Source: Polytrichum commune (lineage: Eukaryota > Streptophyta > Polytrichopsida > Polytrichales > Polytrichaceae). From it: DNA of 64,000 bases. This document shows, piece by piece, positions 48,861-59,305 of the stretch; position 1 is the stretch's first letter; the number at the start of each line of letters is the position of its first letter. The stretch spans positions 45,689,169 to 45,753,168 of the forward strand of contig OX485806.1 of the NCBI GenBank assembly GCA_950295325.1, read 5' to 3'. Below the pieces are notes generated by a model. The model did no database searches and was not told where the DNA came from. It saw only the letters and a list, made by a program, of their open reading frames with translations. Position numbers and translations under genes: made by a program.

Positions 48861-51800
48861 CATTTTGTCGTGTTAGTTGGGTAGTTATTCCATTGGCATA
48901 GGAAGTGTTGTTTTATGGCTTTGGCTCCCCATTTGTCTTTATGAGTTGTTGTTTTGGCGCTTGTTATGGCCTGGATTGGTCTTCTGTATATGGGGTCCAT
49001 TTGATTGTTGGTGTTTGTGTAAGGGGTGCATGTTGGTTTTTGTTGTGGGGAGTTATGTACTGTGGGTGGGTTATGTGGGAATAGTAGTTGGGTTTGAGCT
49101 AAGGCTTCTATGATGAGTTTTGGAGTAGTTTTAAAATTTTGTTTGAATTCTTTAGGGGATAGTATTTGGAGGGTGTCAGGGTTTTGGATTTGATGAAGGG
49201 TGGTGATGTTGAATGTGTGTAGTTTGTTGAGATTTTTTTGAGGTTTGCTTTTGCTCTGGGGAGAAATGGGCATATTCTGCGGTTTGTGTCCACGCAAGTT
49301 TTATTGTTGATTGTTTTATGGGAAAATGTTTTATAGTCGTGTGTACATGGATTTCATATTCCCTTTCAAGTAGGTTTAATGTGCGTGTTGTGGGTGATTT
49401 ACCACATGCTTGGTATTTTAGGCAGGGGAGGTGGTGGGACCCTCCGTATTTGGCTGTGATATATTTGGTTAGGCCTTGGTAGATTTGGCCTAGCTGGCCT
49501 TGGTTGTTGAGGGCATTTAGTATTTGTTTACCAATACAGTTGATGTATTCCGGGAGGAGGGAGGTGGTGTTAATGCCATTATCCTCGTTGGGGAGGTGGG
49601 TAAGTATGTTTAGTGTGCTTTGGGGGAGGTTGCATATTTCTTCGGTTAATTTGTTGAGGATTTTGTCGAGTTTTTTGATGTCTGGTTTGGAGAATGGGGC
49701 TGCATAGTAGGCGTAGGCTATTCCTAGTTTTATTATTGTGTTAAGGATGTGTATTTTTTGCTTCATCGTGGCTAGGGATGTCATTAATAATTTTCTTTGT
49801 TTTTAAGTTTTTTCAAGGGTATTATTTCTTTGGATGTTCCATTTTAGGGGGGGGACAAGATGGATGCCAAGGTATGTGTATGGTTCGTTTTGTGTGAGGA
49901 TAGGGAAGGGTTGGTTTTTGAAGTGGATGTGTTGTGCTTGTGTGTATGCTTTGAAGAGGATGGGTTTTAATTTTGATTTATTGGGACATCATGTGATTGC
50001 GCACTTACAGAGGTTGGGGTCTAGGTATGCCCATTCTGAGAATTTTTGGAGTTTGTAGATTTGTGGTTGGATGTGAGCTACATTATCGGTGAGGATGGCA
50101 AGATCGTCGACATATGCTATGGTGTTACATGTGACTGTCGATGTCTTGAGGTGGTATCTTATGTTGTCTTTTTCTGGCCATATGAGGAGTGGGTCTAAGA
50201 AAATGATAAAGAGGTATGGACTTAGAGTGTCGCCTTGTATGGTACCTCTATTGATATGGACGGGTGAAGTTGTTCCAAAGTGGTTATCATGGAAGGAGGT
50301 GGTTGAATTTGTATATATGTTTCCTATTAGTTCGACGGCGTCTCTAGGGTATCCTAAATCTTCCATTAGTGTGAGGAGATTTGCATGGTCTATGGATCCA
50401 AAGGCGTTTCTAAAGTTTATGTAGGAAACGTAGATGTTGTTGTTGGTTAAGCGAGCATCTTCTAGTGTTGCTATTAGTGTTTGGATTTGCCGGATTGTGT
50501 TTCTTTGTAGTCCGAAACCTTCTTGGCTATAGTGAATTATTTTGTGATTTTTGCCATAGCTTGTGAAGAGTGCAGGGAGTTTATTGGTGTGGAGTTTATA
50601 AATGGTGTTGGCTAAAGCGATCAGCATGTAGTTGGTAAATAATAATGGGTCATTTTTTTGTGAAGGAGTATAATTGTGTTGTGTTTCCAATATTGGGGTA
50701 TTTTTTTTGGTGATAGCATTGCCGAAAGAAGAGAAATAACATGTCGTGGAAGGTTGTATCGTTGGCGGGAGTGGGGGGAATGTGTGTATTTTTTAGGGTG
50801 TATAGTTGTTGGATGTCTTGGTGACTTGACTAGCTTGTGCGAGGCATGGAGTACGCCACCCGTATTGCTTTTCTAGTGGTGTGGTATTTCTTGAGGTGGG
50901 ATTTCCATAATTTTTGTTGTTTTCGTGGGAGGAAACCGCCTTATTGTCTGGCTCTGTGTGATAGTGGGTTGGGGGTTGGTGTGTTGAGGCATGTTTCTTT
51001 AATGCATGTGCTTAAAGTGTTGATTATATTTTGGAATGTTTTTTGGACGATTTTCCATTCTGTTCGATTAAGGTGTTGGGTGTGTAGTTTTTAAGTGAGT
51101 GATTGTGTGGTAAGGTTGGTGGCTTCTTGGAACTTAGTGTGTATATGTTGAATCTGTTCTAGTGGTATGGGGTATGTAAATCTTGGGGTGTGTATTGTGG
51201 GTTTGTCAACTTTTTGGGCTAATGTGTTAGGGCCTAGGTCTAGGTTGACAGGGTAGTGATCCGAGTTCTGATTTTGGTGGAGTAGGGTTGTGCATGTTAT
51301 GTGCTTATGGTTTGGTATGTTAGTATAGAAGCCGTCAATGAGGCTAGTGGATGGGTAGTTTTGTCCTCCTTGTCGAGAGAGGGTTTCAGTATTGCGAATT
51401 GGGTGTAGATTTAGGTTATGCATAAGTCGTGCCCACTCTCCGTATTTATGGGCGGGCGTTTGTGGTATGCCTTCCTGGATATGTCCTTGTAAGAAGATAT
51501 CTATGTTAAAGTCTCTTGCTAGTATGGTTTTGTGTGTAGGGTGGTGTTTTATTAAGATGTTGATTTGGAGTATAATATCAAGTTTGAGATCTAGGTCTTG
51601 TGGGTGTGATGGTATATATAGGTTCATAATGAGGAGTGATGTTAGTGGTTTGTTGTCTATATTAAGTATTTGCAGGTAGGTGAGATATTGGCTGGGGTGG
51701 GGATTTTGGTTATGTTTTTAGGTGTGTATATATATTTTTGGATCATGGTTAGTACGCCTCCCCGAGGTGGTTTGCCCTTAGTATATTGGTGTTTCTTCTA

Positions 51801-52030
51801 GGGTTTTTGGTGTTTGTATTGTTGTATAATATTTTGTAGTGTAGGAACATGCTGTTTGTGTTCGTGGTAGATTTGTCTTTGGTTAGTTTAGTTTCTTGTA
51901 TTAGGATGATGTTGGGTTTGTTGTGTAACGTATGCATAAGTTCTATAATGTTTGGTAGGCTAGAGTTGATGTGCCATGTGTTCCATGTGATAATGTGGAT
52001 GTTGGTGTTGGTATTATGTGTGTTTGTATA
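48861..52030 (-). pseudogene. LINE ORF2: endonuclease and reverse transcriptase
   Basis: The AP endonuclease starts IITWNTWHINSSLP (about 52000), then ILIQETKLT, LARDFNIDI, SLIDGFYTN and NSDHYPV, which are its catalytic-site blocks. The RT (50690-49989) has EGFGLQRNTIRQIQTLI, FRNAFGSIDHANLL, RGTIQGDTLSPYLFI and the catalytic box AYVDDLAIL, which is intact. A post-RT domain follows (49784-49176), with YYAAPFSKPDIKKLDKIL and CLKYQACGKSPTTRTLN. The reading phase changes at least four times, so it is a pseudogene. The last part, KWGAKAIKQHFLCQWNNYPT, stops at the LTR junction. Confidence 0.9.
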
Positions 52031-52074
52031 TTGTGGTTGGGGGGTTGTTCATGTGTGGGGTTGTAGGTGTTTGT

Positions 52075-54253
52075 CTAGCCAACAACCTGTTGGGTGCACT
52101 GGGCAATTGCTTGGAGAAGTTGTTTGGATAGGAGGGGGAAGTGTTGTGTGAGGTTTTGTTGGGTAATAGCCTTTCCTTGGGCTATGTTTTGGTTAATGTG
52201 GTTATGTACGGATGTTATTGAAGGGGCTTGTGGTGCATACTTCGTTAGTATTTGTGATAGGTAGGGGGGTTCTATGTATTGGTGTGGGCTAGTGTTTTGT
52301 AACCTTCGTAGTATGGTGAGACATCTTGGGTCTAGATGTTTAAGGAGTTGTTGATTATATTGTTGAGGTATTGGGCTCATGGCTATTATGAAGGTGTATA
52401 TTTGGTAGTGTAGGGTGTATTGTGATAGTAGGAGATTGTGTCGATAGAGATGTGGTAGGATAATATTATGGTTGAGTGAGGCATGTTGGGCCAAGTATGA
52501 GGTAAAGAGCTCTTCTAGGTGTTGGTATTCAAGTTTAAGTCTTAAGGTGTGTTTTATGAAGTATAGTCTTTGTCTTTTGATGTATTCTTTTGAGAGATTT
52601 TTGAGAATTTGTGTGAGCGGTCCTAGGAGTATAAGTATTTGGAGGTCGATGATGTATATGGCCATTTTGTATATATATATGGGTGTCAATGGTAAGGGCG
52701 TTTTATTACATAGAAGGTCATGATGGTTATGGTGGTCATGTGCACATGTATGGGTTTTTGGTGTTGCATTTGTGATTGGTGTGGTATGGTTATTTGTGGG
52801 TCTATGGTATGTATGGGGGGTATTATGGTTACTATTTTATGCGCATGTGTTATAAGTTGTGGCATAAGTATTGGGGTTGTCATTTGTGGGATATTAGTGT
52901 AGATATGAGTATGGATGATATGATAACGAAGGTTTATTTGGTTGTCAAAGGAAAGGTGGGTGAACCCTATTATGAGTGTGATGGATGTTTGGGTTTTGCG
53001 TTGTGAGAGGTTGTTGGCCACGAGGGTGGTATTAATCCGGAACTCCGATGGATTGCCGGCGCCTCGATCCCGAGTGATACAAACTTGGAGTTTTTTGTGG
53101 TTAAAGACAATCCTGTCTTTAAGCACTATGTCTCTTGCTTCCTCCGTGGTGAGGGTAAGGAATCCAAAGTTTTTGTCTAGCTCTGGTTTGGTGAGGCCCA
53201 TGAATTTGTATTGTTTCCCGGAGTAATAACTATCCCGTACGACTGTCTCAAAGATGTTGAATGCGTGTTCATGGCGTAGCGATTCTCTTTTGAGGTGTAC
53301 TCAAAGATTGCAGGCCTTGATGACAAGTTCATATCCCTTCTCTACCTTTCCGATAACCGACGCTCCATCTTCCATCTCTATGGCGAATGTTCGATTACCT
53401 TGGAGGAGTGCGATTCCATCACGTTGTGGGTATTGGAGGTGTATTTTGATGAACTCCACCTAATTTTTGGTGATGGCGTTGAGACCAATGTCAATTGGGT
53501 TTGAGTATGCCGTTCTGAGGTGTATGTCCATTTGCCGGAATCATCCTAGACAAACCCCTTTCACCTCTTGTTTACTAATGTTTTTGAAGCCATAATAAAA
53601 GCGGATGGTAATGTGGAATCCTTCGGATAGTCCGGTTGTGGGATCAACCGTTTCTTGCATACGGATCTGTGTCAGGTGGAGATGGTTGTTGGGGACCACA
53701 TCCGGTCTCTCACTTGGGTACAATAGTTATGATACCCGCGGGAATGTTCTCCGGAGTGTCTTGAAATCTATGATTTCTCTTGAGGGGGTCCTGATCTTTG
53801 CAAAGTCCTCATTGGTGCGGTGGTCGTGTATGATGCCTTTGTCTTTTTGTAGCACGATGGCTTCGTGAATTGGGAAGCCTAGCCACATTTATGAGGCTAT
53901 ATCTATGGTCGGGATTGCTTCTTTGGTCTTCAAGTTTTGGGGTTTGCTTGAAACGGAGGTAACCGTATGTCTCCCCATTTCATTTTTTCTTCTCTTAGCG
54001 CTATGGGTGTCGGTTGTAGTCTTCTTCTTTGGGATTTTGTATGATGTTATTGTGAGTGTCATTTCCACTAGGTTGATGGTGTCTAGTCGGGATGCAGCAG
54101 CTTGATTTGGAGCGGCGGTGAATTCATTATTTGAAATGAAGAGGTGGAGGGAGCTCCCCCCATGTTCGGGGGAGACGTCTTCGAGTTGCATGTCAATGTC
54201 AAGTTCATGATAGGGGTTTTTCGCCTTTATAAATGTGGGTTGCTTTGCTTGGG
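52075..54253 (-). pseudogene. LINE ORF1, main part
   Basis: From right to left the minus strand reads QPTFIKAKNPYHELDID, IDIAS, a stop, LGFPIHEAIVLQKDKGI, DVVPNNHLHLTQIRMQE, IRFYYGFKNISK, DIHLRTAYSNPIDIGLNAI, GIALLQGNRTFAIEMEDGAS and MGLTKPELDKNFGFLTLTTE. I take it as ORF1, the RNA-binding protein of the LINE, by position. The last part loosely resembles an RRM-like fold. Below 52690 comes a 204-codon open frame rich in Gln/Leu/His (SKEYIKRQRLYFIKHTLRLK). At least two in-frame stops and two phase changes are present. Confidence 0.7.
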
Positions 54254-54609
54254 TGTGGGAGTCCAAATTTGACGGAAATACGGAAATACGGAAATACAGA
54301 TCCATTTTCCGTATTTTTGCTTACCTTAGTGAGGACAATAGGGTCTCTTAGGTTAAAATTTAGGGTACTGGGAATTAGGGCGATCTAAATCCGTCTTACA
54401 CGATAAAAAAAATAAAAAAATGTTATGATTACCGGTCCGGTAAATTGGATTAGGGGACCATTTGAACATGGTCCGGACCAAGTAACGGTTATGCCACGTT
54501 CAACTAACGGCCCGGAAGAGGAGAGACAGTTACAACGGACTTATGATGATGGGGGGGGGGAAAGAACGTCGTTGGTAAAACTGTTAATTATACCGTTGGT
54601 AACAACCGC

Positions 54610-54636
54610 CGGAAAACGGTTGGCAACCGTTTTCCG
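54610..54636. promoter_or_regulatory. Perfect 12-bp hairpin in an AACGG/CCGTT-rich leader
   Basis: Arms CGGAAAACGGTT (54610-54621) and AACCGTTTTCCG (54625-54636) flank GGC. The surrounding 54480-54650 contains repeated AACGG/CCGTT/ACTGTTA words, which resemble plant three-repeat MYB sites. A regulatory role is inference from position upstream of the ORF. Confidence 0.5.
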
Positions 54637-54929
54637 TTAAACCGAACGGTAACAGGGGAAGGAAGAGGGAGGAAGGATACTTAAGGGTCCCTTCCTTCTC
54701 CTCCCCACTTTTTCTCTCTCTGATCACAAAAGGCAAGTTGTTGAGAGAACGAGTGGTGAATTTGCCGTCATTTCGAGCCGCCAGCAGTTGGATTGCTGGG
54801 ACTCCGCACTTTCCAGTCACCGGCAGTTGGCTTGCCGGGACTCTGTAGCCATTAGCCGGAGCAGAGGGAACCCGGAGGGGAGAGAGAGAGTTTCCGTAGT
54901 CGAGCCGGAAAGTTAGAAGGGAGAGGAAA

Positions 54930-56969
54930 ATGCCGGAAGCACGGGAAGAGGATCAGAGGGAACCCATCCCGATTCCGCTCAAAGCCCTCATCCCTGCAAT
55001 CCCGAGGGAGGATAGGGAGCTGCAGGAGCTCGCGGAAAATCTCCGCGTGATGGGCTGCGCAGGGTTGCTCTCCAAACCCTGGAACCTCCGAGCAGAAGAT
55101 ACCCTCCGAGAGTTCAAATTCGAGAGGGGAAATCAGTGGCTAGGGACAAAGAGGAAGGATCCGGAAAATTGGACTCCGGATACCTGGAATAGGGTCTACG
55201 GGTTTCCTAGGGGGATTGCGGAGGGGTGGGCTGGCCGCCGCGACGGCCTGTTCGCCGGGAAATTCAGAGGGGACGCGGATCCGAAGGACGGCTTCCACCC
55301 CGGGAACTGCCGGAACATGAGAGAGTGAAGGGTGTTAGAGTTCTTCCTGCCTATCCTTAACCCAGACAAGCCGAAGCGGATTAGCCTTACCATGGCGAAC
55401 ACCCTGTTCGGTGCTATGTCCGGGGTCCGGCCGGTGAACTGGGGGCTGATCATCCAGGAAATAGTAGGGCGGGCCATCCCCCATATTGGCCGGAAACCCT
55501 CCTTACTCTCCCCCTTCATTCTGCATCTCTACCAACATTTCGACTGCATCTTGGCAGAGGAGGAGGATCTGCTAACGATAGCGGCGGACGAGGTTGCCTA
55601 CAAGCTCCTTCCGGAAGCCGGAGACCTCGAGACGGAGACTTCTAGCGACCCAATCATTCTGGAAGCACCTCCCTCCTCACCCGGGAGCCCGCCGCCCACC
55701 ATCTCGAGGCCACTCTCTCCTCCTCTTCCTCATCATCATCCGGAACCCGGACCCAGCCAGGAGACCGCTTGGCGGAATGTGGACCTCGCCGCTTGGGACT
55801 TTCCGGAAAATCCCTTCAAGCGGGTCCAGGAGGGGATGGAGGATCTTCAAAACCAGTACTACCGGTTGGAGCACATCGTCCGAGGAGCAAACCAGGCCTT
55901 GGACGACTGCGGGCCCGGAAATATTCACCGGGAGTTGGCCAAGAGAGCGGACCGGAAGGAGCTCGAGCAGGCCAAGACGGAGAATGCTCACCTCACCGCG
56001 CAGGTGGCAGCCATGACTCAGGAGCTGAGTCAGAAGAGCGAGGAGATCCGGAAGTATCACGCGGAGCAGGCAGTGGTCTTTAGTCGGATCCGGGAATTGG
56101 TGGGGCATCCGGCGGAGATCGTCAACAAGGCGCATCTCTACGAACGGATGATGGAGTCCGCAGAACCCGCTTCCGCCAGGCAGACCCTCCCCATCCTCGT
56201 GAAGTATTCACGGACGATGAAGGATCTCATGGCGGAAATCCAGAAAGTGGTTCCGCCAAGCGGAACACCCCGGCGAGTACTCTATCCGGGTCCGCCTGGA
56301 TCACCAACTGGAACCCTCTATGAGGTGGTTGGTGAAGTGGCCCTGGTTCAGAATCCGCCGACGTCTGCAGGACCCAGCCAGCAAGGAGGCGGCTCTCGGC
56401 CTGGTAGTTTCGGAGGGGCTCCGGACAGGGTCCGTTCTCCACAAGTGAGGAGGAAGAGCACTGGGTCCGTTCGATCCGGACGAGGCCAGTCCCCTGTTCC
56501 ACGGACCTCGGATCGGTCCCGGACTCCCGATAGGGCTAGGACGCCGATTCGGCACCAAACTTCGGATCGGGAGGCAACTCCGAGTAGGGGTAAGACCCCT
56601 ATGACTCAAGCCTCACCGTCTTCTCCTCCGGATTGCCAAATGGTTAGTCCCTTCCATCCGCCACCTTCAAGAGCGGCCTCCAACAGGGATCCGCGGATTG
56701 CTTTGATCTCGGGCGGGCAGAATCCGGAACAGCGTACCGGAAGCGACCCTTCTCCGGTCCGGAGCATTCGGAAGGGGAGTACAGTTTCCGGAACCCCAGG
56801 GACTGAGAGAACCGCGGACTCGGAAGATGAGATTGCCCCTTCTCCGAACATGAGGAGGATGCTTACGCGGCTGCAGAAGGCATCGCCGGGAGGCGGCTCA
56901 TCCGCCGTCAGCGGACTAGGTAGCCATTCGAAGGAGGGATCGGCTCCGAAGAAACCCCGCTCTTCTTAG
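54930..56969 (+). pseudogene. Element C gag-like/coiled-coil protein, nearly intact (one TGA)
   Basis: The frame starts MPEAREEDQREPIPIPLK at 54930 and ends KEGSAPKKPRSS, 680 codons including one TGA at 55326-55328. That stop lies between NMRE and RVLEFF where copy 1 has Arg, so CGA to TGA is likely. Residues 1-240 form a globular region (GLLSKPWNLRAEDTLREF, DPKDGFHPGNCRN, SLTMANTLFGAMSGVRPVNW, LSPFILHLYQHF). Residues about 240-290 are Pro-rich. About 300-400 looks like a coiled coil (RKELEQAKTENAHLTAQVAA, ELSQKSEEIRKYHAEQ), followed by EIVNKAHLYERMM and ILVKYSRTMKDLMAEIQK. The last 240 residues are Arg/Ser/Pro-rich with RSRTPDRARTPIR-like repeats. The overall layout is Gag-like, but there is no zinc knuckle, protease or known domain. 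Function unknown. Confidence 0.8.
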
Positions 56970-57247
56970 CTTAGAATGGCAGATTAGTTAGGTAGAATAG
57001 AGGTAGGAAGGTAGGATTTAGAAATTTTTGAAGAGGAGGGATGAAATTCTCCCTTGAGTATGTCAGCGGAAAACCCAGATCTTGATCCGGGAAATCCGGG
57101 AGAATGGATACAATTACGGTTTTCCTTAGGGGCGGCCGCTTGGGCCGCCACCCTCAGGTTAGGGATTTTAGGGCCTCTACTTAAGGCTGAATAAGGAGTT
57201 GGGGAAGGGTTCCTTCTCCATTGTTGTATTTCGATTGCTCCTACTTT

Positions 57248-57253
57248 AATAAA
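57248..57253 (+). terminator. Poly(A) signal AATAAA of the element C transcript
   Basis: AATAAA occurs about 280 bases after the ORF stop, within TTTAATAAATTCCTTGGATTC. Copy 1 has AATAAA in the aligned place (minus, 8183-8178). Conservation between diverged copies supports use as a polyadenylation signal. Confidence 0.6.
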
Positions 57254-57417
57254 TTCCTTGGATTCTCACTCCTTGACTTTTCTTGATTGATGTTTGCATG
57301 GATGATCCGGAGATTGTTAGCGGAGGCAAGAGAGCACGAGGGATAGGAGTTCCGGATAGGACATGGGAGAGGAGACCCGGATCTGATCCGGTTATTGTCT
57401 TGTAGATCCTCTGTGTG

Positions 57418-57905
57418 TGTAGTGGGAGGGAAACCTCACTAGCCCGGATGGTTGAGTAACGTCTAGGTGGGATAGCCGCTGGGAGGATTGGGTGAGGTCC
57501 GGAAGGGATCCGGATTCACGCCACTCTGATCTTCTGATGAGGTCCCACCGCCCTTAGATGGACCAATCCGGAAGGTGGTACGGATCGCCCAGTTAGCTCA
57601 GATTGAGTAGAATCCAAGGTTGAGGTAGTCGGGTAGATCTGTCGGAAGGAGAAGGGAAGGACCGGATCAGTAAGGGTTCCGGGTTGGAGGCCACCTCCGG
57701 AACGTAGTGGAAGAGATCCTCATTGTTCCGGATGTCTAGGTAACGTCCAGGTGTGATAGCCGTGGGGAAGATTGAGCGAAGGTCCGGAAGGTATCCGGAA
57801 TTGCGCCAATCCGATCTTCCGAAGAGGTCTCATCGCCGAAGGACGGGACTATCCGGAAAGTGGTACGGGTCACCCACTTCACCCGTCGAGTCGGATCTCC
57901 GGTTG
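57418..57905. repeat. 284-bp tandem duplication in the element C tail
   Basis: The block from about 57418 (GTAGTGGGAGGGAAACCTC, GGATG...TAACGTCTAGG, GATAGCCGCTGGG) is repeated from about 57702 (GTAGTGGAAGAGATCCTC, GGATG...TAACGTCCAGG, GATAGCCGTGGGG). Copy 1 has this block once. The two units have already diverged. Confidence 0.8.
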
Positions 57906-58350
57906 GAACCCGGGCTCCTCTAGTCACTGTGGTCCTAAGACATAATCCGGATCTCTTTGCGTGACCTGCTAGGACGGATCTGATCAATCCGGATTGATTG
58001 TGAGGGAGTTTCCGGATTATAATCTTATAAAGGACGTGTTCGCCGGAAGGAACCACCTATTCTAGAGGGTAGACGTAGAGGGGTGAGTTAATGTTATAAT
58101 TAGGACCTAGGGGCACAATCCGGAAAGGCACCCTCCGAAAGAAGGCGAAGAGTGTCCCAAAAAAACCAAAAGTCCGGAAATCAGGGTTTCCGGAAATTTG
58201 GCTAAGGAAGAGGAGATAAGCAGGAACAGAGGGTTCCAAACCTCCTACACTTCACAGAATCCCTGGACGATACTAGGGTCATCCGGACAAAACCGGATTA
58301 GGCACTTAAAAACGCCAATCCGGATATGTTGGTGTTCGCGTGTTCCCACA

Positions 58351-58752
58351 TTGGGAGCCATCTGCTCCTCCCTCATTTTCCTCGCTGAAGTCCCTAGCAA
58401 GGCTCTACGCCTCCTAAACTTGCTCTTGGCCCCATCCCTAATTCCGGCCCCGCCCATGCTTTTGGCCCCGCCCCTGCACACGGCCCCGGTCTTGGTGTCT
58501 TCAGTGTCTCGCTCGCCTGCTTGCCTTCGCCCCTGGCGCCATCGGTTCCGTCCTTCTGTCCTCTGCCCTCTGCCTTCTGCCCCGCCTTACTCACGGCATG
58601 GTCTTCAACTCTAGCTGCGCCTTTCTCTTCATGGTTTTCCGCTCATCCTCTGCTCGCATCCACGCCTTCGGTGTTGCTGGCCCCGACCCTGCTGTTGCCA
58701 CTCCTTCTGTAGCCATTCCCTCTCTTGCTTCCGACTTCATTGTTGGAGGCCA
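58351..58752 (-). pseudogene. LINE ORF1, N-terminal part
   Basis: The minus frame from ATG at 58752 reads MASNNEVGSKRGNGYRRSG, then, after a TGA, HAVSKAGQKAEGRGQKDG and GAGPKAWAGPELGMGP, and, after a phase change, ARDFSEENEGGADGSQAK. This last part runs into QPTFIKAK across the element C insertion site. It is GC-rich and low in complexity, basic at first. The join across the insertion supports both the insertion call and ORF1. Confidence 0.6.
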
Positions 58753-59305
58753 TGATGATTGGAGTTGAGGTGATAGTGGGTTGGATGAGGGGATGTGTGT
58801 GGCAATAGGGTATTTGAGAGTGAGCTTGTGGTTGGTGGGGTTGTCTATTTTGGCATTGTGGAATTTGTTTTGGCTTGGAGTTTTTGCATTTTTTGGTGGG
58901 TTTCTTTTTTCTAGCCTTAGTGTGAGTGGGTGATTGAGTGGAATTTTCCAATCTTGGGTGGTGTGGTGGGTTGAGTTGTAGCAAGATTTGTGGTTTTTGG
59001 CCTTTTGTGGTGTGTAGATCTACATGGGTTTCGATGTTTTGGCGTTGTAGATCTGATTTTAATTAAGGTTTGTGGTAGATTTGAGTGTATGGTGTTTTTC
59101 TTGTTTTTGAGTGATTAGGTGTCAAGGTGGAGTTTATTGATTTTTGGGATTTTTGGTGTTTGTGTGTATGGTTTTTAGTATGGGTTTGGTGTGGAGGTTG
59201 CTTGATCGTGGTCGTGTGGAGGCGCATGGATCGGTGGCAATATTTTTTTGGAGGTAAGTTTATGGATAGTCTTTTGTTGGATTTTTGGTTTTTTTTGGTG
59301 AAGAA

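Larger units (their letters stand above)
54254..58350 (+). mobile_element. Element C, copy 2 (4097 bp, TSD TTGGG)
   Basis: It starts TGTGGGAGTCC and ends CGTGTTCCCACA, with perfect 5-bp duplications TTGGG at 54249-54253 and 58351-58355 inside LINE ORF1. Contents in order are a leader of about 675 bp with AACGG/CCGTT-rich sequence and a hairpin, a 680-codon ORF (54930-56969, one stop), AATAAA at 57248, and about 1.1 kb of CCGG-rich tail with an internal duplication. There is no second LTR, RT, integrase or transposase. The termini are inverted (TGTGGGA..TCCCACA). Alternatives are a solo LTR containing an ORF, a trans-mobilised retroelement, or a TIR transposon. Confidence 0.88.
48861..59300 (-). 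mobile_element. LINE (APE-type non-LTR retrotransposon), decayed, split by element C
   Basis: Minus-strand order is an A/C-rich leader (59300-58753), ORF1 start (58752-58351), ORF1 remainder (54253 to about 52075), endonuclease, reverse transcriptase and post-RT region up to 48861. Removing 54254-58350 and one TTGGG rejoins ORF1. The 3' end and poly-A tail are missing, because LTR A abuts at 48860. The coding strand is unusually rich in A and C. I do not assign a clade. Confidence 0.85.

Noticed and set aside
49504-53006. Plus-strand open frames rich in Val/Cys/Gly/Trp.
   Set aside because: They are the complement of the A/C-rich LINE coding strand, which carries clear endonuclease and RT motifs.
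55677-56851. Opposite-strand and shifted open frames over the element C ORF.
   Set aside because: They are shadows of the GC-rich coding frame; only 54930-56969 matches the second copy as protein.
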